From NCBI GenBank assembly GCA_009785175.1, contig WQWV01000007.1, positions 1-33,648 of the forward strand: a DNA stretch of 33,648 bases, written 5' to 3'. The stretch comes from Alphaproteobacteria bacterium (GTDB taxonomy: Bacteria; Pseudomonadota; Alphaproteobacteria; Rs-D84; CACZYB01). The translations under genes and the position numbers were made by a program. Below are positions 1 to 6,689 of this stretch, in pieces. Under the pieces are notes generated by a model. The model had not been told where the DNA came from. It saw only the letters and a program-made list of their open reading frames with translations, and made no database searches. Numbering within the stretch: the first letter of the stretch is position 1; every line of letters begins with the position of its first letter.

Positions 1-110
1 GGGGGGGGTATACCGAGCCCTTCAAATTTCATCACGCTATCATGATATCATGCTATCACGATAGCGTATTAGCATATTAATATGGTAAAACGCAATATTC
101 ACAAAGAAAA

Positions 111-139
111 TCCCCGGCTCGACCGGGGTAATCCAGTGA
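111..139 (-). repeat. REP-like palindrome, reverse copy, 3' end truncated
   Basis: Read on the minus strand it carries CACTGGATTACCCCGG, then tcgag, then a CCGGGG arm. It matches the copies at 10478 and 19664 but lacks the usual AATGAC tail, so it is a truncated or diverged member of the family. Confidence 0.6.
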
Positions 140-150
140 AGGATATAACC

Positions 151-232
151 CAAATCTATACCTATGGACAGCTCGAGGAACGAGAGCTAGGTTCCATAGG
201 TATAGATTTCAAGCTACGCCTTTAGGCGTCCC
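151..232 (-). repeat. Long hairpin repeat, family 2, copy 1
   Basis: The arms AATCTATACCTATGGA and TCCATAGGTATAGATT form a near-perfect 16-bp stem enclosing a smaller hairpin. The flank on the minus strand (a CGCC...GGCG hairpin followed by GTAGCTTGAAATCT) is shared with the plus-strand element at 3331-3419, so this is a dispersed structured repeat and not a lone terminator. Confidence 0.65.
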
Positions 233-353
233 CTTTATATAACACATATAGATTCTACCTTTGAAGGCCAAGAGCAGTTGGCCTTCGTGCGGCGACCCGC
301 CTTCGATAAATCTCCGGCGCGGGAATGACGCAAGTCGGGCGATGACACTCTAA

Positions 354-767
354 TTAAAAATCGAAATTAAGGTCGCCAAGTTCGAGCTGGTATTTCGCCT
401 CTTCGGAGAGCATGGATAGATTCCATTCGGGCGTCCAGACCAAATTCACGATCACGCGCCCTACCCCGGGCACGCCCGCAGCAGCGTTCGCACAGCCGCC
501 GATCATCATATCCGCGTGCGGGCACGTCGGCGAAGTCAGCGTCATCGCTATATCGACGTCGCCGCTATCCTTGATCTTTATATCATAAACCAAGCCCATG
601 TTATAAATATCAAGATCGACGTCGGGGTCAAAGACAAGCTTGAGGGCTTTGATAATCTCTTCTTTATCGGCAATAGGTTTTACGCCCGGGGCAAGCGGCG
701 AGCCGGCCTCGCGCACCATTTGGGGAAGTTCGATAATATTGCCGTCGAAGACGAGCCCCTCCCTCAT
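354..767 (-). CDS. sufT: SufT / MIP18-family (DUF59) Fe-S assembly protein
   Basis: This 137-residue protein belongs to the DUF59/MIP18 family, which in alphaproteobacteria sits at the end of suf operons and helps mature Fe-S proteins in the cytoplasm. The conserved core is visible: DPDVDLDIYNMGLVYDI around residues 47-63, then the TSPTCPHADMM segment with the single family-typical cysteine, and the late V-x-L-V-W-x-P-x-W motif. About 35 N-terminal residues precede the domain. The start codon overlaps the sufS stop codon by four bases, so the two are almost certainly co-transcribed and translationally coupled. No other suf genes (sufB, C, D, A) lie in the window. Confidence 0.88.
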   Translation of the reverse strand: MREGLVFDGNIIELPQMVREAGSPLAPGVKPIADKEEIIKALKLVFDPDVDLDIYNMGLVYDIKIKDSGDVDIAMTLTSPTCPHADMMIGGCANAAAGVPGVGRVIVNLVWTPEWNLSMLSEEAKYQLELGDLNFDF

Positions 768-1933
768 CGAAGTTCCTTGAGAGCTTGTTTTATGGCGGCG
801 ACGGCAATATCCACGTCCGCCTTGTCATTATACGCGCCAAACGACATGCGGAGTGTGCCGCCGTTTTTATCAAGGCCAAGCTTGGCGTGTATAGGTTCGG
901 CGCAGTGAAGACCGGCGCGCATGCACACGCCTTTCGCCCCCACCTTTACCGCTATGTCGAAGTTGGAAACGCCGTCGATTATGAAGGCGACAAGGCCGTT
1001 CGCCGTTTCCGGGCTTATGAATTTTATTCCGGGGACGGCGGCCAGCTTTTTGCGGGCGTATTTGGTGAGCCCGGTCTTGTCTATGTCGATCGAGCTTGCG
1101 AAATCAACGGCCGCGCCGAAGGCTATGGCTTGCGCTATGGGCGGTGTTCCGGCCTCGAACCGTTGAGGGCCGAAGGCGAACTCCGTCTTCTCGAAACTTA
1201 CCGTGCGAATCATATCGCCGCCGGTCAGGAACGGCCTTAGCTTGTCCCTTAATTTCGCAGGCATATAAAGCGCGCCTATGCCGGTCGGGCCATAAAGTTT
1301 ATGCGCCGAGAACGCTATGAAATCCACGCCCAACTTTTTAACATCTATGCGCGTATGGCAGACAAGTTGCGTAGCATCAAGCGCCACCAGCGCGCCGGCC
1401 TTATGCGCGATTTTCACCACGCCCGCTATATCGACAACCTTGCCGAAAACGTTGCTTTGCGCGGCAAACGACACGAGGCGCGTCTTCTTGGTAATATTTT
1501 TCGCAAGCCATTTAAGGTCGACCTCGCCGTCCGACGCGACCGGCATGATCCGAAGCGTCGCGGGCGTCTGCTGCCACGGAACGATATTGGCATGGTGCTC
1601 GGCCTCGGAGATTATGACCTCGTCGCCTTTTTTGAAATCAAGCGAATGCGCGAGCAGATTAAGCCCCATCGTCGCGCCCGAGGTAAATATAACCTCGCCC
1701 CACTGTGCCCCGATGAATTTCGCAACCTTTTCCCGCGCGCCCTGATACGCCAAATTCGTGCGTTTGGTCAGAGGATAAAGCCCCCTATGGATATTGCTGT
1801 AATCCCGGGCATAGAAATTCAGCTCGGCGTCGATAACCGACTGCGGCTTCTGTGCGGTTGCCGCGGAATCCAGATACACAAGCCCCGGATTGTTCGCAAA
1901 TATTGGGAATAATTTCTTTAAGTCTTTTTTCAT
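764..1933 (-). CDS. sufS: SufS-type cysteine desulfurase
   Basis: The 389-residue PLP enzyme takes sulfur from L-cysteine as an enzyme persulfide and passes it to the SUF Fe-S scaffold. It has the group II layout: VYLDSAATAQKP near residue 19, AEHHANIVPW near 111, the Schiff-base lysine in FSAHKLYGPTG (K212), and the catalytic cysteine in RAGLHCAEP (C344), about 45 residues from the end. I chose the ATG at 1933. The open frame continues 23 codons upstream, but those residues are not family-like and would run through the promoter and into trxA. No suf scaffold gene is adjacent. The gene overlaps sufT by four bases and diverges from trxA with about 60 bp between start codons. Confidence 0.93.
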   Translation of the reverse strand: MKKDLKKLFPIFANNPGLVYLDSAATAQKPQSVIDAELNFYARDYSNIHRGLYPLTKRTNLAYQGAREKVAKFIGAQWGEVIFTSGATMGLNLLAHSLDFKKGDEVIISEAEHHANIVPWQQTPATLRIMPVASDGEVDLKWLAKNITKKTRLVSFAAQSNVFGKVVDIAGVVKIAHKAGALVALDATQLVCHTRIDVKKLGVDFIAFSAHKLYGPTGIGALYMPAKLRDKLRPFLTGGDMIRTVSFEKTEFAFGPQRFEAGTPPIAQAIAFGAAVDFASSIDIDKTGLTKYARKKLAAVPGIKFISPETANGLVAFIIDGVSNFDIAVKVGAKGVCMRAGLHCAEPIHAKLGLDKNGGTLRMSFGAYNDKADVDIAVAAIKQALKELR

Positions 1934-1961
1934 TGCCTTTTGTCCCCCAAGCAAATATAAT
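1933..1961 (+). promoter_or_regulatory. Predicted sigma70-type promoter for trxA-dksA
   Basis: A TTGCCT -35 at 1933-1938 and a perfect TATAAT at 1956-1961 are separated by 17 bp. The -10 overlaps the opposite-strand -10 of sufS. Confidence 0.6.
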
Positions 1962-1982
1962 GACTGGAAGAGAGTTTTACAA
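1954..1982 (-). promoter_or_regulatory. Predicted sigma70-type promoter for sufS-sufT
   Basis: On the minus strand TTGTAA (1982-1977) and TATATT (1959-1954) have a 17-bp spacer. The start site would fall about 13 nt before the sufS ATG. It shares four bases of its -10 with the divergent trxA promoter. Confidence 0.6.
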
Positions 1983-1995
1983 GGAGAAAATAAAT

Positions 1996-2313
1996 ATGGC
2001 ACTAGTCAACCTTACACCCGAAAACTTCGACAAAGCCGTGTCCGGAGATAAACCCGCGTTCATAGATTTCTGGGCGCCGTGGTGCGGACCATGCAGGCAA
2101 TTCCTCCCGATAATAGAGGAAGTGGAAAAGGAAATGGGCGCGAAGTTCGACTTCTATAAAGTCAATGTCGAGGAATATCCCGAGCTTGCAAACCGCTTCG
2201 GCATTTCCGGCATACCCACGTCCATGATCTTCAAAAAGGGCGTTCAGATCGCACAACACTCCGGCGCAATGGGCAAATCGCAATTCGCAGAGTATCTTAA
2301 CCAATTCGCATAG
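1996..2313 (+). CDS. trxA: Thioredoxin
   Basis: A 105-residue single-domain thioredoxin, the cytoplasmic dithiol reductant. The active site is the canonical WCGPC in FWAPWCGPCRQ at about residues 28-32, and the cis-proline loop is GISGIPTSMIFKKG at about residue 73. The length is typical. The ATG at 1996 is chosen because AAGGAGA at 1981-1987 sits at ideal spacing and the protein then begins where thioredoxins begin. In-frame codons upstream overlap the sufS start. The dksA-like gene follows 11 bp later, so the pair probably forms one operon transcribed divergently from sufS. Confidence 0.95.
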   Translation: MALVNLTPENFDKAVSGDKPAFIDFWAPWCGPCRQFLPIIEEVEKEMGAKFDFYKVNVEEYPELANRFGISGIPTSMIFKKGVQIAQHSGAMGKSQFAEYLNQFA

Positions 2314-2324
2314 AAGGAGCAGTC

Positions 2325-2777
2325 ATGTCGATAAGAAAATCAAAAATTGCCGAGGAAATCGTGCTTGATCCCAAATACAAGCCCACGAAAAAAGAAGAGT
2401 ATATGAATCCCATGATGTTGCAATACTTCAGGGAGAAATTGCTGCGCTGGAAAGCCGAGCTTGTCAAAGAATCCGAAGCGCTTCAACGCGAGATCATCGA
2501 GGAAACCGAAAGCACATACGGCACCGCAGGAGACGAGGTAGACCGCGCTAACGACGAGGCTATCAAGCAGTTGGAACTTCGCACCAAAGATCGCGAGCGC
2601 AAGCTTATCGCGCAGATCGACATGGCGCTTGACCGCGTGGAAAAGGGCACCTATGGCTATTCCGAAATCTCGGGCGAGCCCATCGGCCTTGTGCGCCTTG
2701 AAGCAAAACCCACTGCCAAATACACCATCGAAGAGCAGGAAGAGCACGAGAGCCAGGAAAAGCTTCGGAAGAAGTAG
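2325..2777 (+). CDS. dksA: DksA/TraR-family regulator lacking zinc cysteines
   Basis: This 150-residue protein has the DksA architecture: an N-terminal helical region, a coiled coil at about 30-110 with the acidic tip (AGDEVDRANDEA near residue 69), and a C-terminal globular end with YGYSEISGEPIGLVRLEAKP. DksA binds the RNA polymerase secondary channel and, with ppGpp, tunes stable-RNA and stress promoters. Zinc-type DksA has four cysteines in the C-terminal domain. Here all are replaced and the protein has no cysteine at all, an extreme form of the cysteine-poor DksA common in alphaproteobacteria. The RBS AAGGAG lies over the trxA stop codon. Whether this is the main DksA or a paralogue cannot be decided from one window. 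Confidence 0.88.
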   Translation: MSIRKSKIAEEIVLDPKYKPTKKEEYMNPMMLQYFREKLLRWKAELVKESEALQREIIEETESTYGTAGDEVDRANDEAIKQLELRTKDRERKLIAQIDMALDRVEKGTYGYSEISGEPIGLVRLEAKPTAKYTIEEQEEHESQEKLRKK

Positions 2778-2785
2778 GCAATAGG

Positions 2786-2968
2786 CTATCCGTCCATCAA
2801 TTCCGCAAAATCAGACCAGGTCGCGGCCGCGGATTTTATAGTCTTGGCTATGAAATACATTGTAGGGAGGCGGAGTTTGCCGGTCGCGTAATGCCGCTTT
2901 TGGTTCTTCACAGCCTTGGGATTGATGCGTTCAAGCGCGCTCCACAGTTTTTTGTGCTCTTGTTCCAT
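2786..2968 (-). CDS. Small hypothetical protein, paralogue of the one at 11771
   Basis: The 60-residue protein is unrecognised but very likely real. It has a strong Shine-Dalgarno (AAAGGAGA, 7 nt from ATG) and a paralogue at 11771-11965 sharing the start ME-x-E-x2-KLW-x2-LER and the ending FAELMD. Between these lie a basic stretch and a segment reading LPTMYFIAKTIKSAAATWSDF, which loosely resembles the second half of an XRE-type helix-turn-helix. That resemblance is weak. It is convergent with dksA (8 bp between stop codons) and lies downstream of small RNA copy 1 on the same strand, separated by that RNA's terminator and a REP element. Confidence 0.7.
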   Translation of the reverse strand: MEQEHKKLWSALERINPKAVKNQKRHYATGKLRLPTMYFIAKTIKSAAATWSDFAELMDG

Positions 2969-2991
2969 TTTTTATCTCCTTTTCAATTTTC

Positions 2992-3021
2992 CCTGGATTC
3001 CGGCTTGGTGGCCGGAATGAC
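2992..3021 (+). repeat. REP-like palindrome
   Basis: CCTGGATTCCGGC, a short loop, then GCCGGAATGAC. It shares the CTGGATT and AATGAC ends with the other REPs, but its stem sequence differs with both arms changed together. Confidence 0.7.
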
Positions 3022-3035
3022 AAGAGGGGGTTAAG

Positions 3036-3191
3036 AAAAAAACCGCCCAAAAAGAGCGGTCGGGAGAGTTCAAAAAATCACCTAGAGATGACCCCATCGT
3101 ATTGATTATTCCGACGGCTCCCCGACCGAAGTCGGAGATGATCTCTAGGTAGGCTTTTTGAAGGCCCCGAATCCAAATCCCTTTGGGTTCA
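3036..3191 (-). ncRNA. Unrecognised ~156-nt small RNA, copy 1
   Basis: The unit has its own promoter (minus strand, TTGCAA at 3226-3221, 17 bp, TAATAT at 3203-3198) and an intrinsic terminator (ACCGCTC/GGGCGGT followed by seven U, ending near 3036). Between them lie a long closing helix (TTCAAAAA with TTTTTGAA, then CCTAGAGAT with ATCTCTAGG), an inner hairpin CTCCGAC-uucg-GTCGGGGAG and a second weaker hairpin. A sister copy lies at 32115-32268 on the plus strand, with the same order of elements and an identical 22-nt block (3055-3076) running from the closing helix into the terminator. Stem sequences differ between copies while pairing is kept. It is not a tRNA, tmRNA, 4.5S RNA or RNase P RNA that I recognise. 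A 6S-like role is possible but not shown. Confidence 0.72.
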
Positions 3192-3197
3192 AGGACT

Positions 3198-3226
3198 ATA
3201 TTACTTTTTTATAATGGGAATTGCAA
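3198..3226 (-). promoter_or_regulatory. Promoter of small RNA copy 1
   Basis: Minus-strand TTGCAA (-35) and TAATAT (-10) with a 17-bp spacer. It would start the RNA near 3191. Confidence 0.65.
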
Positions 3227-3330
3227 ATGGATTTTTAAGCGAGCCTATGCAAGCCACCGCCTCAACAAGGCCAGCCACCTGGCGTTTTGGGGCAAATCAA
3301 ACTTATAGATTTAGAATCGCGCGGGGCGCC

Positions 3331-3419
3331 TTCGGCGTAGCTTGAAATCTCTTCTTATGGGACCCGGCTGCGCCGCGGCCAAGGCCTAGCTTGCTTGCCC
3401 ATAAGGTTAGATTTGGATT
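3331..3419 (+). repeat. Long hairpin repeat, family 2, copy 2
   Basis: It contains a GGCGCC-ttc-GGCG hairpin, then GTAGCTTGAAATCT, then arms AAATCTCTTCTTATGGG and CCCATAAGGTTAGATTT around a GC-rich loop. It matches the reverse-strand element at 151-232 in order and flanks, while the loop contents differ completely. Confidence 0.65.
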
Positions 3420-3486
3420 TTACGAAATATAATTCGCTGGAATTTCGGGCGAAAATGCTATATATTTTATAGTGAAAGAGGTAGCA

Positions 3487-4044
3487 ATGGGAGATTGGTC
3501 TTCGGGAACATATATCGCAAGCCAGGTATTCGTAGCCATAAGCTATATACTATTGGCCGCGACATACTTTATACACCAGCGCACGAAACAACTTGCCACA
3601 AGCATCGCGAGCGCGACCACGGTCGGCATCAGCTGGATTTTTCTTGGCGCATGGAACGGCGTGGCGCTTGCCGTCATAGCTATTTGCCGCGATATAACAA
3701 GCAGCGTTATTTATGCCCGCCGGCCCCCCCCCGAACGAAATATCAACACGCGCCTCGACTGGTGGCTGCTAGCGCTTTGGCTTAGTTTATTTACTATTTC
3801 GGCCGTAGTTATATGGCAGGGCGTATGGTATCTTTTCGCATATTTCGCCACGATGACTTTCGCGATTTCTATATGGCAGAAGGACCCGCTTGTATACCGC
3901 GCGCTTGGTATCCTTGTCGGCATATTCTGGATCGTATACAACATAGCGATCAAAAGCGACGTGGGATTGTGGCTTGAATCCGTATTGCTCCTCTTCGTCA
4001 TCGCAGGATTTTTTTCGTATTGGAAAAAGCATCGTAAGAAATAG
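3487..4044 (+). CDS. YgjV-like inner-membrane protein
   Basis: The 185-residue protein is mostly hydrophobic, with about six predicted membrane segments and short basic loops, ending in WKKHRKK on the cytoplasmic side. The layout, length and motifs (SQVFVAISYILLAATYF at the start, RDITSSVIYARR in the middle, a late GLWLESVLLLF helix) fit the YgjV family of inner-membrane proteins, whose function is unknown. The ATG at 3487 is preferred to a GTG at 3472 because of AGAGG just upstream. A run of nine C at 3724-3732 encodes three prolines in frame. The gene stands alone between a repeat-rich spacer and the next gene. Confidence 0.72.
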   Translation: MGDWSSGTYIASQVFVAISYILLAATYFIHQRTKQLATSIASATTVGISWIFLGAWNGVALAVIAICRDITSSVIYARRPPPERNINTRLDWWLLALWLSLFTISAVVIWQGVWYLFAYFATMTFAISIWQKDPLVYRALGILVGIFWIVYNIAIKSDVGLWLESVLLLFVIAGFFSYWKKHRKK

Positions 4045-4116
4045 CGACCAAGCAAGCGACGGAAGAAATAATTTAATCCCCTGGACTTTGCGGCGAGAGC
4101 GGTTAAAGTAATTCCC

Positions 4117-5196
4117 ATGTTAATATGGATTTTTGTAATGGCCGTCATGTGGCTGGTCGGAGTATACATCTATTTCCGGTTCGCCGACATGTTTCAAAAG
4201 GCGGGGGCAAAGCGATGGGCGGCAGTGCTGCTTTCAATCGCAACCATAGCCGCGCTGTTCTGGCGAATGAAGCTTATCGGGCTTTTCGCATATATAGCGC
4301 TTTTTATAATCGCGGGCGACCTTATTACGCTGGCGGCAAAGAATAATAAACGATGGAAAAAATTCTGGCGCGGAGGTTTGACCGGCATAGGCCTTGCCAT
4401 CGTTCTTGCCATATACGGATACTTCAACGCATACGATATCAAAACCAAACACTACTCGATCGCAATAGCAAAAGAAGCCGGGGATTTGGACGGCGTGCGT
4501 ATCGTTCTTTTGGCCGACACGCATTTCGGAACCTCGATCGGAGAGCGGGAAATGACGGAGATAGCCGAGCGTATCAACGAATTACAACCGGATTTAGTTT
4601 TGCTTGGCGGCGACATATACGATGAATCCACGCCACCTCATATAGCCGCGGCCTCGCTTGACATGTGGCGGTCAATCGTTTCGACCTATGGAATTTATTT
4701 CGTTGGCGGCAACCATGAATACGGGCGCTATCACGGACGCGACGTTGTGCCGGTCGGCCTTTCGGCCTCGGGCGTCGTGATACTCGAGGACGAGGCGGTG
4801 TTGATCGACAACTCCTTCTGGCTTGTCGGACGGCGGGACATAGGCGGACATGGCGGCAAAAAATCCGGCCTGCCCCAACGCATGCAGGTATCCATGATCA
4901 TGGAAGGCCTCGACACCTCGCGGCCGGTGATCGTGCTTGACCACCAACCGACCGAGCTTGATTTATTGGCGGCCGAGGGCGCAGACTTGCACCTTAGCGG
5001 CCATACACACGGCGGGCAGATTTGGCCGTTCGGGCAGATAAGCGTCCTGATGCGCGCTAACGAGGAGCTATACGGCCTTTACCGCCGCGGGCACATGCAC
5101 GGCGTGGTAAGCTCCGGCACGGGCGTCTGGCGCTTCCCCATGCGCGTCGGCACAAACTCCGAGATCGTAGTGATCGACGTCGCCTTCGGCGGGTAA
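4117..5196 (+). CDS. Membrane-anchored calcineurin-like metallophosphoesterase
   Basis: A 359-residue protein with about four N-terminal membrane segments (residues 1-105) followed by a metallophosphoesterase domain. All metal-binding blocks are present in order: LLADTHFG (~132), LLGGDIYDE (~162), VGGNHEYG (~197), a conserved VLDHQP (~268) and LSGHTHGGQIWPFG (~285). This arrangement matches YaeI/YkuE-type enzymes, which act at the membrane on phosphodiesters, in some cases on lipids such as UDP-diacylglucosamine. The substrate here is unknown. The Shine-Dalgarno upstream of the ATG at 4117 is poor. A weak -10-like TAAAGT lies 7 nt before the ATG, so this may be another leaderless gene. Confidence 0.88.
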   Translation: MLIWIFVMAVMWLVGVYIYFRFADMFQKAGAKRWAAVLLSIATIAALFWRMKLIGLFAYIALFIIAGDLITLAAKNNKRWKKFWRGGLTGIGLAIVLAIYGYFNAYDIKTKHYSIAIAKEAGDLDGVRIVLLADTHFGTSIGEREMTEIAERINELQPDLVLLGGDIYDESTPPHIAAASLDMWRSIVSTYGIYFVGGNHEYGRYHGRDVVPVGLSASGVVILEDEAVLIDNSFWLVGRRDIGGHGGKKSGLPQRMQVSMIMEGLDTSRPVIVLDHQPTELDLLAAEGADLHLSGHTHGGQIWPFGQISVLMRANEELYGLYRRGHMHGVVSSGTGVWRFPMRVGTNSEIVVIDVAFGG

Positions 5197-5253
5197 TTAA
5201 TCTCATAGACTTTGATCTGCGACACTTCTATATTATTTGCGAAGGAGTTAAAA

Positions 5254-5586
5254 ATGATCATGAAAAAACTTTCAGTATTGACGCTTGTCGCACTTATCGC
5301 CGCCGGTTGTTCGCACCAGAGGCTTCAGATCAACGAGTCCAGCCCCACGCCCACTATCGCCAATTTCGAGGGAACCAACCACTTCATATTCTGGGGCATA
5401 GGACAGACCAAGACCGTCGATCCCAACGAAGTATGCGGGCCGCGGGGAGTGCACACTGTCCAGACAAGCCAGGGATTCCTTAACGGATTCCTTTATGTCA
5501 TAACATACGGCATATACGCGCCAAGGACGTTCACCGTCTATTGCAATCCGATGCGGGCTGCGACGGTGGTGGTGATCGAGGAGTAA
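5254..5586 (+). CDS. Bor-family outer-membrane lipoprotein
   Basis: The 110-residue precursor has a lipoprotein signal with the lipobox LIAAGC (lipidated Cys near residue 18). The mature part contains HFIFWGIGQTKTVDPNEVC and FLNGFLYVITYGIYAPRTFTVYC, which match the Bor/Iss type of small surface lipoprotein (F-x-x-GIGQ, the VCG-like cysteine, and TFLNGLL-x-x-IT-x-GIY-x-PR). In enterobacterial phages Bor affects serum resistance, but homologues in other bacteria have no known role. The ATG at 5254 follows GAAGGAG at 5241-5247. It appears monocistronic. Confidence 0.85.
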   Translation: MIMKKLSVLTLVALIAAGCSHQRLQINESSPTPTIANFEGTNHFIFWGIGQTKTVDPNEVCGPRGVHTVQTSQGFLNGFLYVITYGIYAPRTFTVYCNPMRAATVVVIEE

Positions 5587-5802
5587 GCTTATCCGCGAGC
5601 TGCGCAAGCACGAGCGTCGCCTAGCGAAGGCTCCGGTGGAGAGCGTGAGCAGGCAAATTAAACCATTGATATAAGGCCCGCCCACGTAAAGCGCGTAATC
5701 ATAAATCACCCGCAAAGGTGCCCCGTTTCGCCGCGACTTGCGCCTGGCTTAACCGCCTTTTGTGTTTGATTTGGGTTTATGGCCACAATGAGGAAAAAAC
5801 AT

Positions 5803-5830
5803 TTGCATTTGCCGAAAATTCCTTTATAAT
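5803..5830 (+). promoter_or_regulatory. Promoter of tRNA-Lys
   Basis: TTGCAT at 5803-5808, a 16-bp spacer and a perfect TATAAT at 5825-5830. The start would lie a few bases before the tRNA 5' end at 5841. Confidence 0.65.
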
Positions 5831-5840
5831 GCGGGACTGC

Positions 5841-5916
5841 GGGCGCCTAGCTCAGTTGGTAGAGCAAGTGACTTTTAATCACTGGGTCATAGGTTCGAGT
5901 CCTATGGCGCCCACCA
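5841..5916 (+). tRNA. tRNA-Lys (anticodon TTT)
   Basis: A complete cloverleaf is readable: acceptor GGGCGCC with GGCGCCC, D arm GCTC...GAGC, anticodon stem AGTGA/TCACT around loop CTTTTAA with TTT at 5874-5876, T arm ATAGG/CCTAT around TTCGAGT, discriminator A and an encoded CCA. The methyltransferase gene starts 48 bp downstream with no clear terminator between. Confidence 0.97.
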
Positions 5917-5964
5917 CCCTTCGTTAAAACTACAGGTGGCAAGCCATTCTTCGCCCAAGGTTTC

Positions 5965-6633
5965 ATGAACAAAACAGATATCACCATAGACACCTACAAC
6001 AACGTAATCGACGAATACGAGAGCTATTACAAATCCAAAGGCGACGAATGCAAAGTGCATTTCCGAAAAGAAATAGACTACGTCGTTTCTAAACTTGGGC
6101 GCGGCGCGCGCATTCTTGATGCCGGAACCGCAGCGGGATATTATCCGCAATACCTTACCAACCTTGCCGACAAGGAATTCGACGTCATCGGCATCGACGC
6201 TTCGGAAAAAATGCTTGAACGCGCGGCAAAAAACGCACCCAAGGCCACGTTCAAACTTATGGACCTTAGAAACATAGACTTTCCAGAAAAATCATTCGAC
6301 GCAATCTTGTGTATGACCACCTTGCATCACCTAAACGACGAGGATTGCAAAAAAGTCTTGGACGCGTTCGACAGGATAATAAAACCGAACGGCTTTATCG
6401 CCATTACCGTAATGGAACATCTTGCCGGAGATAAGGAAATTTTCATCGACGAGCCGCTTAACACAAAATACAAACTGTATCTTAATCATTATTCAAAAAA
6501 CTTCTTTGGGGATTACTTTGTTGAAAAAGGTTATAAAAATCCAGTCTTCTTCGATAATCCGATATTCAATGCGTCAAAACTTGGCGAAGAATATAAAAAC
6601 TCAAACCAATTCTCAATAATAGTTCAGAAATAA
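5965..6633 (+). CDS. Class I SAM-dependent methyltransferase
   Basis: The 222-residue protein has the Rossmann methyltransferase motifs: motif I ILDAGTAAGYYPQYL (~50-64), the acidic end of strand 2 in VIGIDASEKML (~74-84), motif II/III around LMDLRNIDFPEKSFDAILCMTTLHHL and a post-motif helix with RIIKPNGFIAITV. The substrate is not evident. The opening DTYNNVIDEYESYYKS is common in small-molecule methyltransferases of the Methyltransf_11/25 type. It is richer in A and T than its neighbours, especially at the 3' end, which might reflect transfer. It follows tRNA-Lys closely and could be read through from the tRNA promoter. The RBS is a weak AAGG before the ATG at 5965. Confidence 0.85.
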   Translation: MNKTDITIDTYNNVIDEYESYYKSKGDECKVHFRKEIDYVVSKLGRGARILDAGTAAGYYPQYLTNLADKEFDVIGIDASEKMLERAAKNAPKATFKLMDLRNIDFPEKSFDAILCMTTLHHLNDEDCKKVLDAFDRIIKPNGFIAITVMEHLAGDKEIFIDEPLNTKYKLYLNHYSKNFFGDYFVEKGYKNPVFFDNPIFNASKLGEEYKNSNQFSIIVQK

Positions 6634-6665
6634 TCCTTGAAACCTCCGGCGTCCATTGCTAGACT
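6634..6665 (+). promoter_or_regulatory. Promoter of the ferredoxin-thioredoxin gene
   Basis: TTGAAA, 17 bp, then an extended -10 (TGC followed by TAGACT). A similar arrangement (TTTACA, 17 bp, TGC-TAGGCT) precedes the pyrE-like gene near 9174-9202. Confidence 0.5.
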
Positions 6666-6689
6666 TTGAAAAAAACACAGGAGAACATC

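Larger units (their letters stand above)
1..353. other. Intergenic region with repeats, no gene seen
   Basis: No convincing coding region is visible downstream of sufT. The stretch starts with eight G residues. At 34-65 there is a short degenerate period-8 array containing two small palindromes (ATGATATCAT at 42-51, and GCTATC/GATAGC at 52-65). A reverse-oriented REP-like palindrome follows at 111-139, then a long hairpin repeat at 151-232. A degraded REP-like segment near 300-345 (ending in GAATGAC-like and GATGAC-like motifs) abuts the sufT stop codon. None of these is assigned a function. Confidence 0.6.

Noticed and set aside
1301-1912. Plus-strand open frame opposite sufS
   Set aside because: It is a GC-rich shadow of sufS, which has complete catalytic motifs on the other strand.
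1934-2002. N-terminal extension of SufS
   Set aside because: The extra 23 residues have no family similarity and overlap the promoter and the start of trxA.
3036-3191. Identifying the small RNA as 6S RNA
   Set aside because: Its size (~155 nt) and closing helix are compatible, but the central open bubble and terminal-loop arrangement of 6S cannot be established by eye, and two inner hairpins do not match the known consensus.
3724-3732. Phase-variable poly-C tract in the YgjV-like gene
   Set aside because: Nine C residues keep the frame open and encode prolines. There is no sign of alternative frames, so slippage remains speculation.
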